From contig JALQCR010000001.1 of the NCBI GenBank assembly GCA_023336205.1, positions 124,001-188,000 of the forward strand: DNA of 64,000 nucleotides, in the 5' to 3' direction. Positions within the stretch are counted from its first letter, which is position 1. Every line of letters starts with the position of its first letter. The notes beneath the pieces are model-generated. The model saw only the letters and a program-made list of their open reading frames with translations, did not search any database and was not told the DNA's origin. The stretch is from Pseudanabaena sp. Salubria-1. Its GTDB lineage: Bacteria; Cyanobacteriota; Cyanobacteriia; Pseudanabaenales; Pseudanabaenaceae. The position numbers were made by a program, and so were the translations under genes. Positions 52,493 through 62,527 of this stretch are shown piece after piece.

Positions 52493-52607
52493 CCAAGAAC
52501 TCAAGTTCTTGGCTAAAAGCTCAAGTCTACTGAAGTGGACTACAGAATACCGTTAATTAACCCGTTTCAACGGGTTTGAGCTTTTAGCCCGCACTTGAGT
52601 GCAGGGC
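52493..52607. repeat. Complex palindromic element upstream of the NACHT-HEAT gene
   Basis: Stem 1 CCAAGAAC/GTTCTTGG (52493-52512). Stem 2 GGCTAAAAGCTCAA (52511-52524) pairs with 52576-52589 and encloses AGTCTACTGAAGTGGACT and CCCGTTTCAACGGG. Stem 3 is GCCCGCACTTGAGTGCAGGGC (52587-52607). Such multi-stem palindromes are dispersed in cyanobacterial genomes. It begins 33 bases before the ATG, so it would be in the 5' leader if the promoter is upstream. The rest of the gap (52608-52920) shows no gene. Confidence 0.7.
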
Positions 52608-52920
52608 TATTGGAAAGTGATCTTATAGACTTCCGTTTGCTTCCACAATATATTGCTCTCGTGCGGTAGTAGTCATATCTTGATTTAGGTGACACTCCCA
52701 TACATATTAGCAACTTATACATGAAGACTAATATTTAGAAAATGTATTTAGAAAATACGATCAGAAAATGCGATCGCCCGAACAAACGACCGAACAAACG
52801 TTAAGATGCCGACGGGGATCTAGTCTGCTAGAATCAGGGCTAGGTATTTACCCTCCTGCTTAGTTCATGCCCCACTCGTTGGGGATCGTTTGGGAATCTT
52901 TTTAGAGCCACGTCACCGCC

Positions 52921-53910
52921 ATGATGCAATCGGAAAATCTTCGTCAACGTGCCGCCGTCTTGGGTTTGCAAGTCTTTAGCAAGCGCTCAGCCGTGCGGCT
53001 TGGCATCGTCACCCAAATCTGGCTAGATGTCGATCAGAGGCGAGTTGTCGGTATGACCGTCGCTGAGCGCTTCGTCCCAGGCACACCGATTGGCATTGGT
53101 GATACATTTTTCATGTCCCTCGATAACATTGACCTACTGGGGCCAGATGCGATTTTGGTAGATGACGAGTCGATCCTCGAAGACATCTTGATTACCGAGC
53201 GCTACACCAGCCTAATTAATAACGAGGTCGTCACTGAGTCTGGCGAATTACTGGGTAAAGTAAGAGACTTTAAGTTTGAGCCTGAGACAGGCAGTTTACA
53301 GTTTTTAATCGTTGCCTCCATCGGCAATCCGATTATTCCTGCCAGTTTAATCAGTACCTATGAGCTTGATGTGAATGAAATCATCGCCGTAGGACGCGAT
53401 CGCATCATCGTCACTGAGGGCATGGAAGATCGCATGACCCAACTTAGCAAGGGCTTGCTAGAGCGTCTAGGACTAGGTAAAGCACCTTGGGAAGACGACT
53501 TCGATGATGATTACATGCCACCATCAACAACAATTCGTGACAATGCCCTGTCATCAGGCACAAGAAGCACCTATTCGCCACCACCACAGCAACAACGCCC
53601 CGTCTATCGTCAAGAGCAATCTTGGGATGATGGCGACAATTGGGCAGAGGAGCGTGTCCCTGTTAACCCACCCCAACGTCGTCAAGCCAGAGCCGAAGCT
53701 CGTCCTGAGCCATCTCGCCCGATCGCACCACCACCATCGTCGAGCAACAACTATGATGACGATTACGATGATTTTGAAGATGATTATCTAGACTCTAAGC
53801 CTAATTTTCGTAACGAAACCCAACAACAAATCCGTGATGCTTGGGGTGAAACCAAGATTCCAGACAAGTCCAAACAACGTATTCCTGAAGAAGAATTTGA
53901 CGAGATCTAA
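52921..53910 (+). CDS. PRC-barrel domain protein
   Basis: 329 residues. Two PRC-barrel-like units: about 8-85 (LQVFSKRSAVRLGIVTQIWL, DQRRVVGMTVAERFV) and 95-170 (GELLGKVRDFKFEPETGSLQ). The C-terminal half is acidic, Pro/Gln/Tyr-rich and disordered (PPPQQQRPVYRQEQSWDD). It is coupled to the PSII S4 gene (TAATG overlap), which suggests a thylakoid or RNA-metabolism role. Two ATG codons are adjacent at the start. Confidence 0.85.
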   Translation: MMQSENLRQRAAVLGLQVFSKRSAVRLGIVTQIWLDVDQRRVVGMTVAERFVPGTPIGIGDTFFMSLDNIDLLGPDAILVDDESILEDILITERYTSLINNEVVTESGELLGKVRDFKFEPETGSLQFLIVASIGNPIIPASLISTYELDVNEIIAVGRDRIIVTEGMEDRMTQLSKGLLERLGLGKAPWEDDFDDDYMPPSTTIRDNALSSGTRSTYSPPPQQQRPVYRQEQSWDDGDNWAEERVPVNPPQRRQARAEARPEPSRPIAPPPSSSNNYDDDYDDFEDDYLDSKPNFRNETQQQIRDAWGETKIPDKSKQRIPEEEFDEI

Positions 53911-54686
53911 TGCTACCCCGTGACCTCCTTAATCATGTTGAAAACAGAGAAACGATTAGCCGACTATTGGATTTAGGCGATCGCGCTATCCAGACTTGGG
54001 AAGTCGTGTGCAGCGATTTTTTGTCGCCGCCTGAAGTTGCCGAGGCATTGCGAGTATTTGGCAAAATGACCGAGATCCAATGCTTAGCATGGGGTGGCTA
54101 TGAGCAAGCCGAACGCCAAAGATTAGCGATCGCTCGTAGTGAGTTGCCCCTTGATATATCAATGGTCAGCCTCACCCCGATCTCGATCTCTGGTAATTTT
54201 TTGTTCGACACCGCTACCCATCGCGATTTTCTCGGTGCGTTGCTGGGCTGTGGCATTGAGCGCCAAAAGGTCGGCGATGTGAATGTATTGGGTGAAAAAG
54301 GTGCACAGGCGATTGTAGTTCCTGAATTGATGGAATATTTGCAACTCCATTTCACTCAAGTCCGCACAGTTCCCGTTAAGGTAAATGCGATCGCTTGGGA
54401 AGAACTCAAAATTCGCATACCTGTAACTAAAGAACTGACTTCCACTGAAGCTTCATTGAGATTAGATGCGATCGCCTCTTTTGGTTTCGGAATGTCGCGC
54501 AGCAAGATGGTGGACTTGATCAATGGTGAAGATGTGCGTGTCAATTGGAAGACTATATCTTCGCCCAACTTTCAACTCAAAGCAGGTGACCTCATCGCGA
54601 TTCGCGGCAAAGGACGAGTCACGATTGGCGAAATTATGATTACTAAAAAAGAACGTTATCGAGTGCAAATGACGCGATCGGTTTAA
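53910..54686 (+). CDS. Photosystem II S4-domain protein
   Basis: 258 residues. An N-terminal YlmH-like domain (LLNHVENRETISRLLDLGDR, SPPEVAEALRVF, SGNFLFDTATHRDFLGALLG, IERQKVGDV) is followed by an S4 RNA-binding domain (LRLDAIASFGFGMSRSKMVD, LINGEDVRVNWK). This matches the family annotated as photosystem II S4 domain protein (TIGR03069). Its start overlaps the previous stop. Confidence 0.93.
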   Translation: MLPRDLLNHVENRETISRLLDLGDRAIQTWEVVCSDFLSPPEVAEALRVFGKMTEIQCLAWGGYEQAERQRLAIARSELPLDISMVSLTPISISGNFLFDTATHRDFLGALLGCGIERQKVGDVNVLGEKGAQAIVVPELMEYLQLHFTQVRTVPVKVNAIAWEELKIRIPVTKELTSTEASLRLDAIASFGFGMSRSKMVDLINGEDVRVNWKTISSPNFQLKAGDLIAIRGKGRVTIGEIMITKKERYRVQMTRSV

Positions 54687-54703
54687 TGTAAACCAATTCC
54701 AGC

Positions 54704-54741
54704 AAAAAGAAGAGGCAATTCATGAATTGCCTCTTCTTTTT
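54704..54741 (+). terminator. Terminator after the PSII S4 gene
   Basis: Perfect inverted repeat AAAAAGAAGAGGCAATTC / complement, with no more than a two-base apex, T-rich on both exits; it may also serve the convergent gene. Confidence 0.85.
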
Positions 54742-54751
54742 GCGATCGCTA

Positions 54752-55630
54752 CTAATTTTTAGGCTTCTGAGACTTTTTAGCAGAAAGCTTTTGTACCTGC
54801 TTAACTGTTAGTCCAGTCACTTGAGCAACCACATCTACAGCAATGTTAGAACGCAGCATATTGATCGCAATTTGATTCGTTGCTTCAGTTAAGCCTTTAG
54901 CCTTACCTTCAGCCAAACCTCTAGCCTTACCTTCAGCTAAACCTTCAGCTAAGCCTTTAGCCTTACCTTCAGCTAAACCTCTAGCCTTACCTTCAGCTAA
55001 ACCTTCGTGTAATATCTCTTGATAAATTACTGATTCTTTCATGATGTCGCTCCTGAGTAATCTTTTGATGATTTCTTTGCTTAGGGCTATACCAGATATT
55101 ATAGCGGTCGAAGCGGCTACGTTACTTTGGAGTTGCTTGTCGGCAATATTTTCGATTTGCCTCGCCACTTGTCTTAAGGTTTCTTCTGGGGCGTTGGTTT
55201 GGGATAGTGTGGCAAAGGGTAATAGTCCTTGATATTGCTGAAATATTGTTGTTGGTTGTTCCCATAGTCTGATGACGTTGAATTTATGGCGTAGTTCTTC
55301 GAGATTAAATGTGGTTTCATGGACTAAGGGGGATTTGCTGGGGCTGAGATAGATAACAACTTGATGGACTTTTCTTTCGGGATATTTGCGATATAGCCGC
55401 AGTCGGTAGTCGGTCATGCGGAAAGGGATATTTTGATTGGGCTCAGTTTGAAATTCGATATGTAGGATGATTTCAGCTGATTCGAGAAATATTACGGAGT
55501 CGGCACGAATTGGTTCGACTGCGAGTTCAGATTGTTCAATTTTGGTTAGGGTGATGGGTTTGCCTAGTAGCCAACTGGCAAAGTCGCTGGAGTAGCTTTC
55601 TGCAAGAAATTTGCAAACGTTATCAATCAT
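54752..55630 (-). CDS. Rpn-family (PD-(D/E)xK) protein with GLAEGKA repeats
   Basis: 292 residues. The N-terminal nuclease-like domain has DSVIFLESAEIILHIEFQTE (D...E-x-Q) and FRMTDYRLRLYRKYPERKVH, VVIYLSPS, as in Rpn recombination-promoting nucleases common in cyanobacteria. Residues about 210-250 are tandem GLAEGKA(R/K) heptads, then a helical tail with VTGLTVKQVQKLS. Single gene. Confidence 0.87.
   Translation of the reverse strand: MIDNVCKFLAESYSSDFASWLLGKPITLTKIEQSELAVEPIRADSVIFLESAEIILHIEFQTEPNQNIPFRMTDYRLRLYRKYPERKVHQVVIYLSPSKSPLVHETTFNLEELRHKFNVIRLWEQPTTIFQQYQGLLPFATLSQTNAPEETLRQVARQIENIADKQLQSNVAASTAIISGIALSKEIIKRLLRSDIMKESVIYQEILHEGLAEGKARGLAEGKAKGLAEGLAEGKARGLAEGKAKGLTEATNQIAINMLRSNIAVDVVAQVTGLTVKQVQKLSAKKSQKPKN
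54890..55010 (-). repeat. Tandem repeats coding GLAEGKA
   Basis: The 21-base unit (GCTAAACCTCTAGCCTTACC-like on the + strand) recurs about five times, in frame. Units are nearly identical, so copy number probably varies. Confidence 0.85.
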
Positions 55631-55700
55631 TTGAGCTGATCGGTTTAATGCTAAAAAAGTAGAGGCAATTCATCAATTGTAGAAGCTCTTTTGCGATCGC

Positions 55701-56348
55701 TTACAAGCCATACAATTCCTTAAACCAAGCCACAAATTTCTGAGCGCGTGGATGCTTTGGATCAAGAATTTTCTCCATCACGGCTTGGTGTAACTGTCTT
55801 CCTGGGGGATTTTGCCAAGCTAGCCAAGTGTAAATATTGGCTTTGTCAATCTGAAATTCTGTAAATTTTGCTCCTTGAGTTTTGGCTTGTTCGACCGATG
55901 ATTGAGCAAACTGCCATAATATCTCGGTTTCATTAGGAATCATATATGCCAAAAACGTTTCGAGCATACCGCTTTGTTTATTATCTGGCATCATCCAAAT
56001 ACCAAACTTAATTCCATTAGGAGCGTCACAAATCAAACCATTTTCTGGTAGATCTGCGGGTAAATCAGGCACACTCTTATGACAGGCATTTCTGATACTG
56101 TACCAGCGATCGGATGGTTTCTCATCTGCATCCAACACAATACCAAGTGCAGAACGTCCCGACTCTTGTAACTCCGTAGCAATAAGATCTGGATCGCTTA
56201 AATTAGAGTAACCAACATTATCGCGAATGTAAACAATCGGATTCTTCTTTGTTCCCCAATCTATTCCATTTGCCTCGATTAGTTCTGGAATGACTCGAAC
56301 TTCTTGTACGCCTTCTACCAGTAGAACGTTCTTATGAATTAAAGCCAT
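55701..56348 (-). CDS. DUF3226 (TOPRIM-like) protein
   Basis: 215 residues: KNVLLVEGVQEVRVIPELIE, ALGIVLDADEKPSDRWYSIR (conserved Glu and Asp-x-Asp of a TOPRIM fold), FGIWMMPDNKQSGMLETFL and ANIYTWLAWQNPPGRQLHQA. DUF3226 proteins usually follow an AAA ATPase like the one 2 bases upstream. The pair is comparable to OLD-family nucleases split in two, or to PARIS AriA/AriB. Confidence 0.88.
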   Translation of the reverse strand: MALIHKNVLLVEGVQEVRVIPELIEANGIDWGTKKNPIVYIRDNVGYSNLSDPDLIATELQESGRSALGIVLDADEKPSDRWYSIRNACHKSVPDLPADLPENGLICDAPNGIKFGIWMMPDNKQSGMLETFLAYMIPNETEILWQFAQSSVEQAKTQGAKFTEFQIDKANIYTWLAWQNPPGRQLHQAVMEKILDPKHPRAQKFVAWFKELYGL

Positions 56349-56350
56349 TT

Positions 56351-57418
56351 CTACCGCACCTCAATATTGCGTTCGGCTGCGATCGCAATTTGTCGCTCTG
56401 TGAAAACAATACTGTTTGGCTTTCCTTTTTCAATTCGATGAATTGTAATTCCATCTTCACTAGGATTTTCAGCATTGGCAATATCCGCTAAACTCTGCCA
56501 ACAGTCATTACTGTGGGTTGTCGCAAAAATCTGTACATTGAGTCTCTTTGCAGTTTCCCAGAGCATTTTCCACATATCAGACATCACTGTAAAGTGTAGT
56601 CCCGTATCAATTTCATCCACCAATAAAACTCCATCTTTTGCATTTACAATCGCTAAAGCAAGTCCTAACATTCGCCACATTCCATCGCCCATACTGCCAA
56701 TTGGGACACGTTGAAGTTCGTCAGTAAGTTGAACAATAAATCCACTATGCGATCCTTCATACCGATATTTACCAGAACTAACATTTGCAATTCGTTTGAT
56801 ACGAGGCTCAATTATTTTTAATGACTCTATTACAAGATCTTCTTCTGGTGTAATCACTATGCGCTCAAACAACTCGATCATTTGTTCAGACGAGAAAGAA
56901 GATGAATTTACAAACCGAGTTTTTGGTGGTAATCTACTAAAACTTTTTTCCCAATTAGCTTTTCTTTGTGAGTCAATAATAAGAATTCCATCTTGAGAAA
57001 TTGGTAGCCATAAGCTTGCATTTTGAACTCTATTTTCTACATCATCCCAATGTAAAATATATAATTCAGGTGATTTTTGTCTATCCTTCTGACCCTTAAG
57101 AATGATTTGTTCCAACTTTCCAGCGTAATCTGTGCCAGTGATCGAAATCTGATCGCCTTCATCGATTTTGTGATTGTAGAAAAGATGGCGAATAGCAAGA
57201 TGAGTATCACTGTTTTCATTGATATATTCACTACGATCAACAGTAATATCACTCAATATTGCATGATTTGTTGGTAAAGCAATTAATAATTGAATGGCTT
57301 CTAGGATAGAAGTTTTACCACTATTGTTAGTGCCAACTATGAGATTTAACCTGCCAAGTTGTTTCATCTCAAAGGATGGGAAGCAACGGAAGTTTTCAAT
57401 TTTGAGGGATTTCAACAT
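56351..57418 (-). CDS. AAA ATPase (OLD/SMC-like), partner of DUF3226
   Basis: 355 residues: LKIENFRCFPSFEMKQLGRL, Walker A GTNNSGKTSILEAI, signature GSMGDGMWRMLGLALAI, Walker B VLLVDEIDTGLHFTV, and IFATTHSNDC (H-loop). This is an ABC-type AAA_15/AAA_21 ATPase. It is coupled to the DUF3226 gene (2-base gap). It probably senses phage or DNA and controls the partner nuclease; this is inferred from families. Confidence 0.92.
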   Translation of the reverse strand: MLKSLKIENFRCFPSFEMKQLGRLNLIVGTNNSGKTSILEAIQLLIALPTNHAILSDITVDRSEYINENSDTHLAIRHLFYNHKIDEGDQISITGTDYAGKLEQIILKGQKDRQKSPELYILHWDDVENRVQNASLWLPISQDGILIIDSQRKANWEKSFSRLPPKTRFVNSSSFSSEQMIELFERIVITPEEDLVIESLKIIEPRIKRIANVSSGKYRYEGSHSGFIVQLTDELQRVPIGSMGDGMWRMLGLALAIVNAKDGVLLVDEIDTGLHFTVMSDMWKMLWETAKRLNVQIFATTHSNDCWQSLADIANAENPSEDGITIHRIEKGKPNSIVFTERQIAIAAERNIEVR

Positions 57419-57435
57419 AATTGAATACTAATTTT

Positions 57436-60400
57436 TTAAGCGCTGAAATACTTAGCTATAGGGTGATGCACAATTAGTGCAGTAGTTGACTGTTCAGGAT
57501 AGAGTTGCTCGCTCTCATCCATGACTAGATCAACACGCTTCGCATCGAGTAAATCTAAGAGCTTGTACTGATCCTGCATATTTGGACAGGCGGGATAGCC
57601 AAAACTATAGCGGGAGCCATGATAACGCTGCGCTAGAATATCGCGAATATTATCAGGATCTTCCGCCGCAAAGCCTAACTCGCTACGAATACGAGTATGT
57701 GTCCATTCCGCAACTGCTTCCGCCATCTGTACAGCTAAACCGTGAAAATAAAGATAATCGGTGTATTGATTAGCTTTAAATAGACCCTGTGCAAACTCTG
57801 TGGCAATATGTCCGACCGTGACCGCTTGCAATGGCATTACGTCAATGATTCCTGACTCCTTGGGCGAGAAGAAATCGGCGATACAGAGACGGCGCAGCGA
57901 CTTTTGGCGGGGGAAGACAAACGAGTTGATGGGTTTGGCGGCGGCAATATTATCAATATCTTTGGGATCGTAGAAATAGACTGTATTCCCTTCGGCTAGC
58001 ACAAGGAAATAGCCATACACAGAAGTCGGAGCTAGTAACTTCTCATTGATGATCCGTTGTTTCCATGTTTCTAGAATTGGATAAACTGTCTCTTGCAAAA
58101 ATGCATCATATTCCTCACGAGATTGATCTTGAGGTTTGCGGAATTGCCATTGACCTGCAATTAAAGCTTGTATATCCAAATTCCAGAACAGCTCCTCAAA
58201 GGGAATATCATCACCTTGAAAAATTTTGGTTCCCCAGAAAGGAGGCGTGGGGCGTGGGATATTTGTATCTACGGCTTCAGAACGCACAATGTCGAGATAG
58301 CGTTCTGCTAAAGCAGCTTCTTTTTTAGCTTTTTCCTCTTCACTAGAAATGCCGTCAATAGCATCAGCCGACAAATCTGCGATCGCTAGATCTTCATCCA
58401 AAAAGCCTTTGGTATCTTCCCATTTTCCTTCAATCTTCGCGGGCATATACTTGTCCATAAAATTGAGGTCAGAGAAGGCATCTTTCCCGTAAACGACCTT
58501 CCCTTTATAGACATTTTGGCAATCGGTATACACAAACTTGGGAGTCAAAGCTGCACCGCCGAGAATTACTGGAACCGAAATACCGCGATTATTAAATTCT
58601 TGAAGATTATCCTTCATAAAGGCTGTAGACTTAACCAGTAATCCACTCATCGCAATACAATCAGCATTATGATCTTCATAGGCTTTGATGATATTCTCAA
58701 CAGGCTGTTTGATGCCAATATTCACGACTTTATAGCCATTGTTGGAGAGAATGATATCAACGAGATTTTTGCCAATATCATGGACATCGCCTTTAACTGT
58801 GGCAATCAAGAATACACCTTTATTCGAGCCTTCCACTTTCTCCATGAACTGCTCTAAGAACGCAACTGCTGACTTCATCGTTTCCGCAGATTGCAAGACA
58901 AAGGGAAGTTGCATTTGACCAGAGCCAAATAATTCACCGACAACTTTCATGCCATCAAGTAAGAATTGATTGATGATTACAAGCGGATCGTACTTTTTCA
59001 TCGCTTCGGTAAGAGCATCATCCAAACCAATGCGATCGCCGTCAATAATATGATTTTTGAGTTGCTCTTCGATGGAAGTGTCAGCTTTATCAACCTTGAT
59101 CCGTTTACTGGAAACACCTTCAAACAATGTGGTGAACTCACCGAGCGGATCGTAAGTGCAGATATCGCCATCAAATTCGCGCTCATCATAAATCAGTTGT
59201 CGCGCCACTTCCTTTTCGCGATCGCCTATTCGATTAAGCGGTACGATTTTACTGGCATTGACAATGGACGAATCCATACCGACTTGCATTGCTTCATACA
59301 AAAATACCGAGTTGAGAACTACTCGCGAAGCAGGATTTAAACCGAAGGAAACATTAGAAACTCCAAGCAATACATGGGTTTCTGGCATTGCTTCCTTAAT
59401 GCGGCGGATTGATTCAATGGTCTCGGCAGCATTTTTGCGATCTTCGGCGATACCTGTAGAAATGGGGAGAGCAAGCGTATCAAAGAAGATTTCACTGGCT
59501 GGCATACCCAGTTCTTCTGTGGCTTGTTTGTAAGCACGGGCGGCAATCTCAAACTTCTTGTCAGCAGTTCGCGCCATGCCATCTTCATCAATTGTACCGA
59601 TCACGATACCAGCGCCATATTGCTTGGCAAGACTAACGACTTTACAGAAACGCTCCTCTCCATCTTCATAGTTAGTGGAATTGAGAATACATTTACCACC
59701 CGCCACTTTCAGTCCTGCTTCCATCTTCTCCCATTCGGTCGAGTCCAGCATTAGGGGCAGAGTCACATTCGTGACGAGGCGCGAAACCAGTTCATGCATA
59801 TCGCGCACACCGTCGCGTCCCACATAGTCCACATTCACATCAAGAATATGTGCGCCTTCCTTGACCTGTGACCTTGCGATCGCCACCAATCCATCCCAAT
59901 CCTCAGCATTTAATAAATCGCGAGTCTTCTTAGAACCGCTAGCATTGAGTCTCTCTCCAACAATCAAGAAAGAATTGTCTTGAATATAAGGTTGAGAGCT
60001 ATAAATGGAAGCCGCCGAAGGAACTACGAGAGGTTCTCTTTGCTTGGGTTTGAGAGTTTTTGCTGCATCAGCCAGAGCCTTAATATGAGCAGGTGTAGTT
60101 CCACAACATCCACCAATGATTTGAATACCTAAGTCTTCCACAAAATGTTTGAGATGATCGCGAAGATCATCAGGAGTGAGCCGATAAAATGCTTGACCGC
60201 CAACGTTTTCAGGTAGTCCAGCATTAGGAACACATGACACGATAAAGGGCGAATGGGCGCTCAAATAACGCATATGCTCGGTCATTTGATCTGGTCCTGT
60301 GGCACAGTTCAGCCCCAACACATCAATATTGTAAGGTTCTAGAATCGTGACTACTGCCGAAATATCAGAACCAACGAGCATTGTCCCTGTGGTTTCCATC

Positions 60401-60984
60401 GTCACCGAAACCATCACAGGCAGACGGACTCCATGCTTTGCAAAAAATTCTTCGATCGCACTCAGGGTAACTTTAATTTGCAAGATATCCTGACAAGTCT
60501 CCACCAGCAACAAATCTGCACCACCATCGTAAAGCCCCTCGATCTGCTCGATAAATGACTGCTTCATTGTATCGAAATCAATATGCAGCAGGGTCGGCAA
60601 CTTCGTAGTTGGTCCAATTGAACCCGCCACAAAACGTGGCTTTTCGGGTGTGGAAAACTCAGCAGCTACGGACTTGGCTAGCTCAGTCGCCTTTTTGCTG
60701 AGTTCATAAGCCATATGCCCAAGATCGTATTCATTCAAAACGATCGATGTGCCGCCAAAGGTATCAGTCTCGATCACATCGGCTCCTGCCGCCAAAAAAT
60801 CACGATGGACTGTGGCAACTGCTTCAGGTTTTGTCATCACTAAATACTCGTTGCAACCCTCATACTCCGCGCCCCCAAAGTCTTCGGCGGTGAGGTTTTG
60901 TACCTGCAAGTTTGTACCCATCGCACCATCAAATACTATGACGGGGCGATCGCTGCTGTGAAGACGTTCCAGAAACAGACTCAT
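57436..60984 (-). CDS. metH: Cobalamin-dependent methionine synthase
   Basis: 1182 residues with four domains. Homocysteine-binding, about 1-320 ([18 protein letters not shown], zinc Cys in [10 protein letters not shown]). Methyltetrahydrofolate-binding, about 340-610 ([31 protein letters not shown]). B12-binding, about 650-880, with the base-off ligand motif [15 protein letters not shown]. AdoMet activation, about 930-1180 ([15 protein letters not shown]). It makes methionine in the cytoplasm. No B12 riboswitch was recognised in the 5' region. Confidence 0.98.
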   Translation of the reverse strand: MSLFLERLHSSDRPVIVFDGAMGTNLQVQNLTAEDFGGAEYEGCNEYLVMTKPEAVATVHRDFLAAGADVIETDTFGGTSIVLNEYDLGHMAYELSKKATELAKSVAAEFSTPEKPRFVAGSIGPTTKLPTLLHIDFDTMKQSFIEQIEGLYDGGADLLLVETCQDILQIKVTLSAIEEFFAKHGVRLPVMVSVTMETTGTMLVGSDISAVVTILEPYNIDVLGLNCATGPDQMTEHMRYLSAHSPFIVSCVPNAGLPENVGGQAFYRLTPDDLRDHLKHFVEDLGIQIIGGCCGTTPAHIKALADAAKTLKPKQREPLVVPSAASIYSSQPYIQDNSFLIVGERLNASGSKKTRDLLNAEDWDGLVAIARSQVKEGAHILDVNVDYVGRDGVRDMHELVSRLVTNVTLPLMLDSTEWEKMEAGLKVAGGKCILNSTNYEDGEERFCKVVSLAKQYGAGIVIGTIDEDGMARTADKKFEIAARAYKQATEELGMPASEIFFDTLALPISTGIAEDRKNAAETIESIRRIKEAMPETHVLLGVSNVSFGLNPASRVVLNSVFLYEAMQVGMDSSIVNASKIVPLNRIGDREKEVARQLIYDEREFDGDICTYDPLGEFTTLFEGVSSKRIKVDKADTSIEEQLKNHIIDGDRIGLDDALTEAMKKYDPLVIINQFLLDGMKVVGELFGSGQMQLPFVLQSAETMKSAVAFLEQFMEKVEGSNKGVFLIATVKGDVHDIGKNLVDIILSNNGYKVVNIGIKQPVENIIKAYEDHNADCIAMSGLLVKSTAFMKDNLQEFNNRGISVPVILGGAALTPKFVYTDCQNVYKGKVVYGKDAFSDLNFMDKYMPAKIEGKWEDTKGFLDEDLAIADLSADAIDGISSEEEKAKKEAALAERYLDIVRSEAVDTNIPRPTPPFWGTKIFQGDDIPFEELFWNLDIQALIAGQWQFRKPQDQSREEYDAFLQETVYPILETWKQRIINEKLLAPTSVYGYFLVLAEGNTVYFYDPKDIDNIAAAKPINSFVFPRQKSLRRLCIADFFSPKESGIIDVMPLQAVTVGHIATEFAQGLFKANQYTDYLYFHGLAVQMAEAVAEWTHTRIRSELGFAAEDPDNIRDILAQRYHGSRYSFGYPACPNMQDQYKLLDLLDAKRVDLVMDESEQLYPEQSTTALIVHHPIAKYFSA

Positions 60985-61397
60985 ATGATGTATACCCTAA
61001 GCTAACAAAGCTAATCTAGCTGCTCATTATATCAAACTATATCAAGCAGAATATTCTCATATGAGAGCAGGATGTGGGATCTCGCAGGGCGATCGCGAAT
61101 AGAGACTTGTAGATAAAAATGCGATCGCTACTTCTAAAGAGATAATTCTACTAAGGCACAATCAGTTTGTTTGTGAAAATACTTGTAATTTCAAGTGGAA
61201 GACTGGAGAAGCATGTTGGCTCTATTTTTTTAATTGTGCTGAGGTACTTGCAAGACGCGATCGCGTAACAGAGAATACTGAAAAAATTAATGTTTAGTAA
61301 CATAATTGTTAAATAAATCCAAAATTTTGAATTCAAACGTCATCAGTCTTCACTAAATTGGACAGCAGATAGAAGATAAGAAATAGGATCGTAGGAA
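60985..61397. other. Intergenic region between metH and the YbjN-like pair
   Basis: A+T-rich, with several HIP1 octamers. I see no gene, no tRNA and no convincing riboswitch. Promoters for metH (minus) and the YbjN-like gene (plus) must lie here. Confidence 0.6.
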
Positions 61398-61841
61398 ATG
61401 AAATTTGAGACACCCATCCAACAAGCTTGCTACGAAAAGATTCAGCCTTGGTTAAAAGACTTATACGAAAATGTCTATTCACCGCCCCATGATATGCCTG
61501 TATTTGTCTTGCCCTTAGGATCAGCAACCGCAAATGTTGAAGTTTTGCCTTGGGGAAATACTGAAGCGATCATTTCTACTTGGTCTTATGTGGTTACAGG
61601 AGCAGAAATCACTCAAGATTTGATGAAATTCTTACTCAAAAAGAATTCTGAGCTGCAATTTGGTGTTTTCAGTATTGATGATGATGGTGATATTCGTTTT
61701 CATACAACCTTAGTTGGCTCCACCTGCGATCGCGACGAATTACAGACCTCAGTATCTTCAGTGCTCCAGACCGCTGATAAATACGACGATACGATCGTGG
61801 CAACTTGGGGAGGTGAAAGAGCTTTAGAGCGAAGTCTGTAA
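61398..61841 (+). CDS. YbjN-like protein, paralogue 1
   Basis: 147 residues: QACYEKIQPWLKDLYENVYS, VFVLPLGSATANVEVLPWGN, STWSYVVTGAEITQDLMKFL and GVFSIDDDGDIRFHTTLVGS. This is the YbjN / type III secretion chaperone-like fold common in cyanobacteria. About 45% of positions match the next gene, so the pair arose by duplication. Confidence 0.8.
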   Translation: MKFETPIQQACYEKIQPWLKDLYENVYSPPHDMPVFVLPLGSATANVEVLPWGNTEAIISTWSYVVTGAEITQDLMKFLLKKNSELQFGVFSIDDDGDIRFHTTLVGSTCDRDELQTSVSSVLQTADKYDDTIVATWGGERALERSL

Positions 61842-61907
61842 ATTATTACGGTAAACATTATGCGGTAAACTCTAAATGAGGTTTTAAGTAAATGGTATTT
61901 TGCAGTC

Positions 61908-62357
61908 GTGAATTTTCAATCAGAAGCGCAACAAGACTGTTATCAAAAAGTAGCTAATTGGCTGCCCGAAATTTGCGATCGCATATCCAATCCTGTTACT
62001 GATAGCCCCATCTTCAGTTTGCAATTTGGCTCCGCTACCGTGCTTGTGGAGATTAGATCCTTTCGGGAATCTGAATCCGTTATTTATATTTGGGCATATG
62101 TGGCGACAGATGTAGAAGTTAGTGATGAACTAATGCTCTATTTGCTCAAACAAAATGATGTTTTTCGTTTTGGTGGCTTTAGCATGGCTGATGATGGAGA
62201 CATCAGATTTCATGTAACGTTGTTGGGGACTTCTTGCCAACAGAATGAATTTAAACTTGCTCTGACTGAAGTTCTAGAAAGTGCTGATCATTATGACGAT
62301 CTGATCGTGCAACGCTGGGGTGGACGCAGAGCTGCAGATGGGTTGTTTGAGATTTAA
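61908..62357 (+). CDS. YbjN-like protein, paralogue 2
   Basis: 149 residues with GTG start at 61908 (MNFQSEAQQDCYQKVANWLP). The same order of motifs as paralogue 1: FSLQFGSATVLVEIRSFRES, YIWAYVATDVEVSDELMLYL and GGFSMADDGDIRFHVTLLGT. 66 bases separate the two. Confidence 0.8.
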   Translation: MNFQSEAQQDCYQKVANWLPEICDRISNPVTDSPIFSLQFGSATVLVEIRSFRESESVIYIWAYVATDVEVSDELMLYLLKQNDVFRFGGFSMADDGDIRFHVTLLGTSCQQNEFKLALTEVLESADHYDDLIVQRWGGRRAADGLFEI

Positions 62358-62379
62358 GAGCTTTTTTATTTGAAGTTTA

Positions 62380-62457
62380 CCCCACCCTAGCCCTCCCCTT
62401 GCAAAGGGGAGGGAACAAGATTTCTAGTTTCCCCCTTTGCAAGGGGGAATTAAAGGG
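62380..62457. repeat. Pair of CCCCTTTGCAAGGGG-type hairpins
   Basis: CTCCCCTTGCAAAGGGGAG followed by TCCCCCTTTGCAAGGGGGA, then the common tail AATTAAAGGGGGT. These are widespread intergenic repeats of cyanobacteria, between the YbjN-like and HAS-barrel genes. Confidence 0.8.
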
Positions 62458-62527
62458 GGTAAGTCTGACTTATGTCTGACAGTAGGAGATTCTTTATGAG
62501 AAATGTCTTTAAGAGACCACCAGTTCA

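Noticed and set aside
54890..55010. Short regular repeats as a CRISPR array
   Set aside because: They are in-frame coding heptads without spacers. No CRISPR-like repeat-spacer pattern or cas gene was seen anywhere in the window.
60985..61397. Cobalamin riboswitch upstream of metH
   Set aside because: No recognisable B12-box sequence or extended conserved structure could be found by eye.
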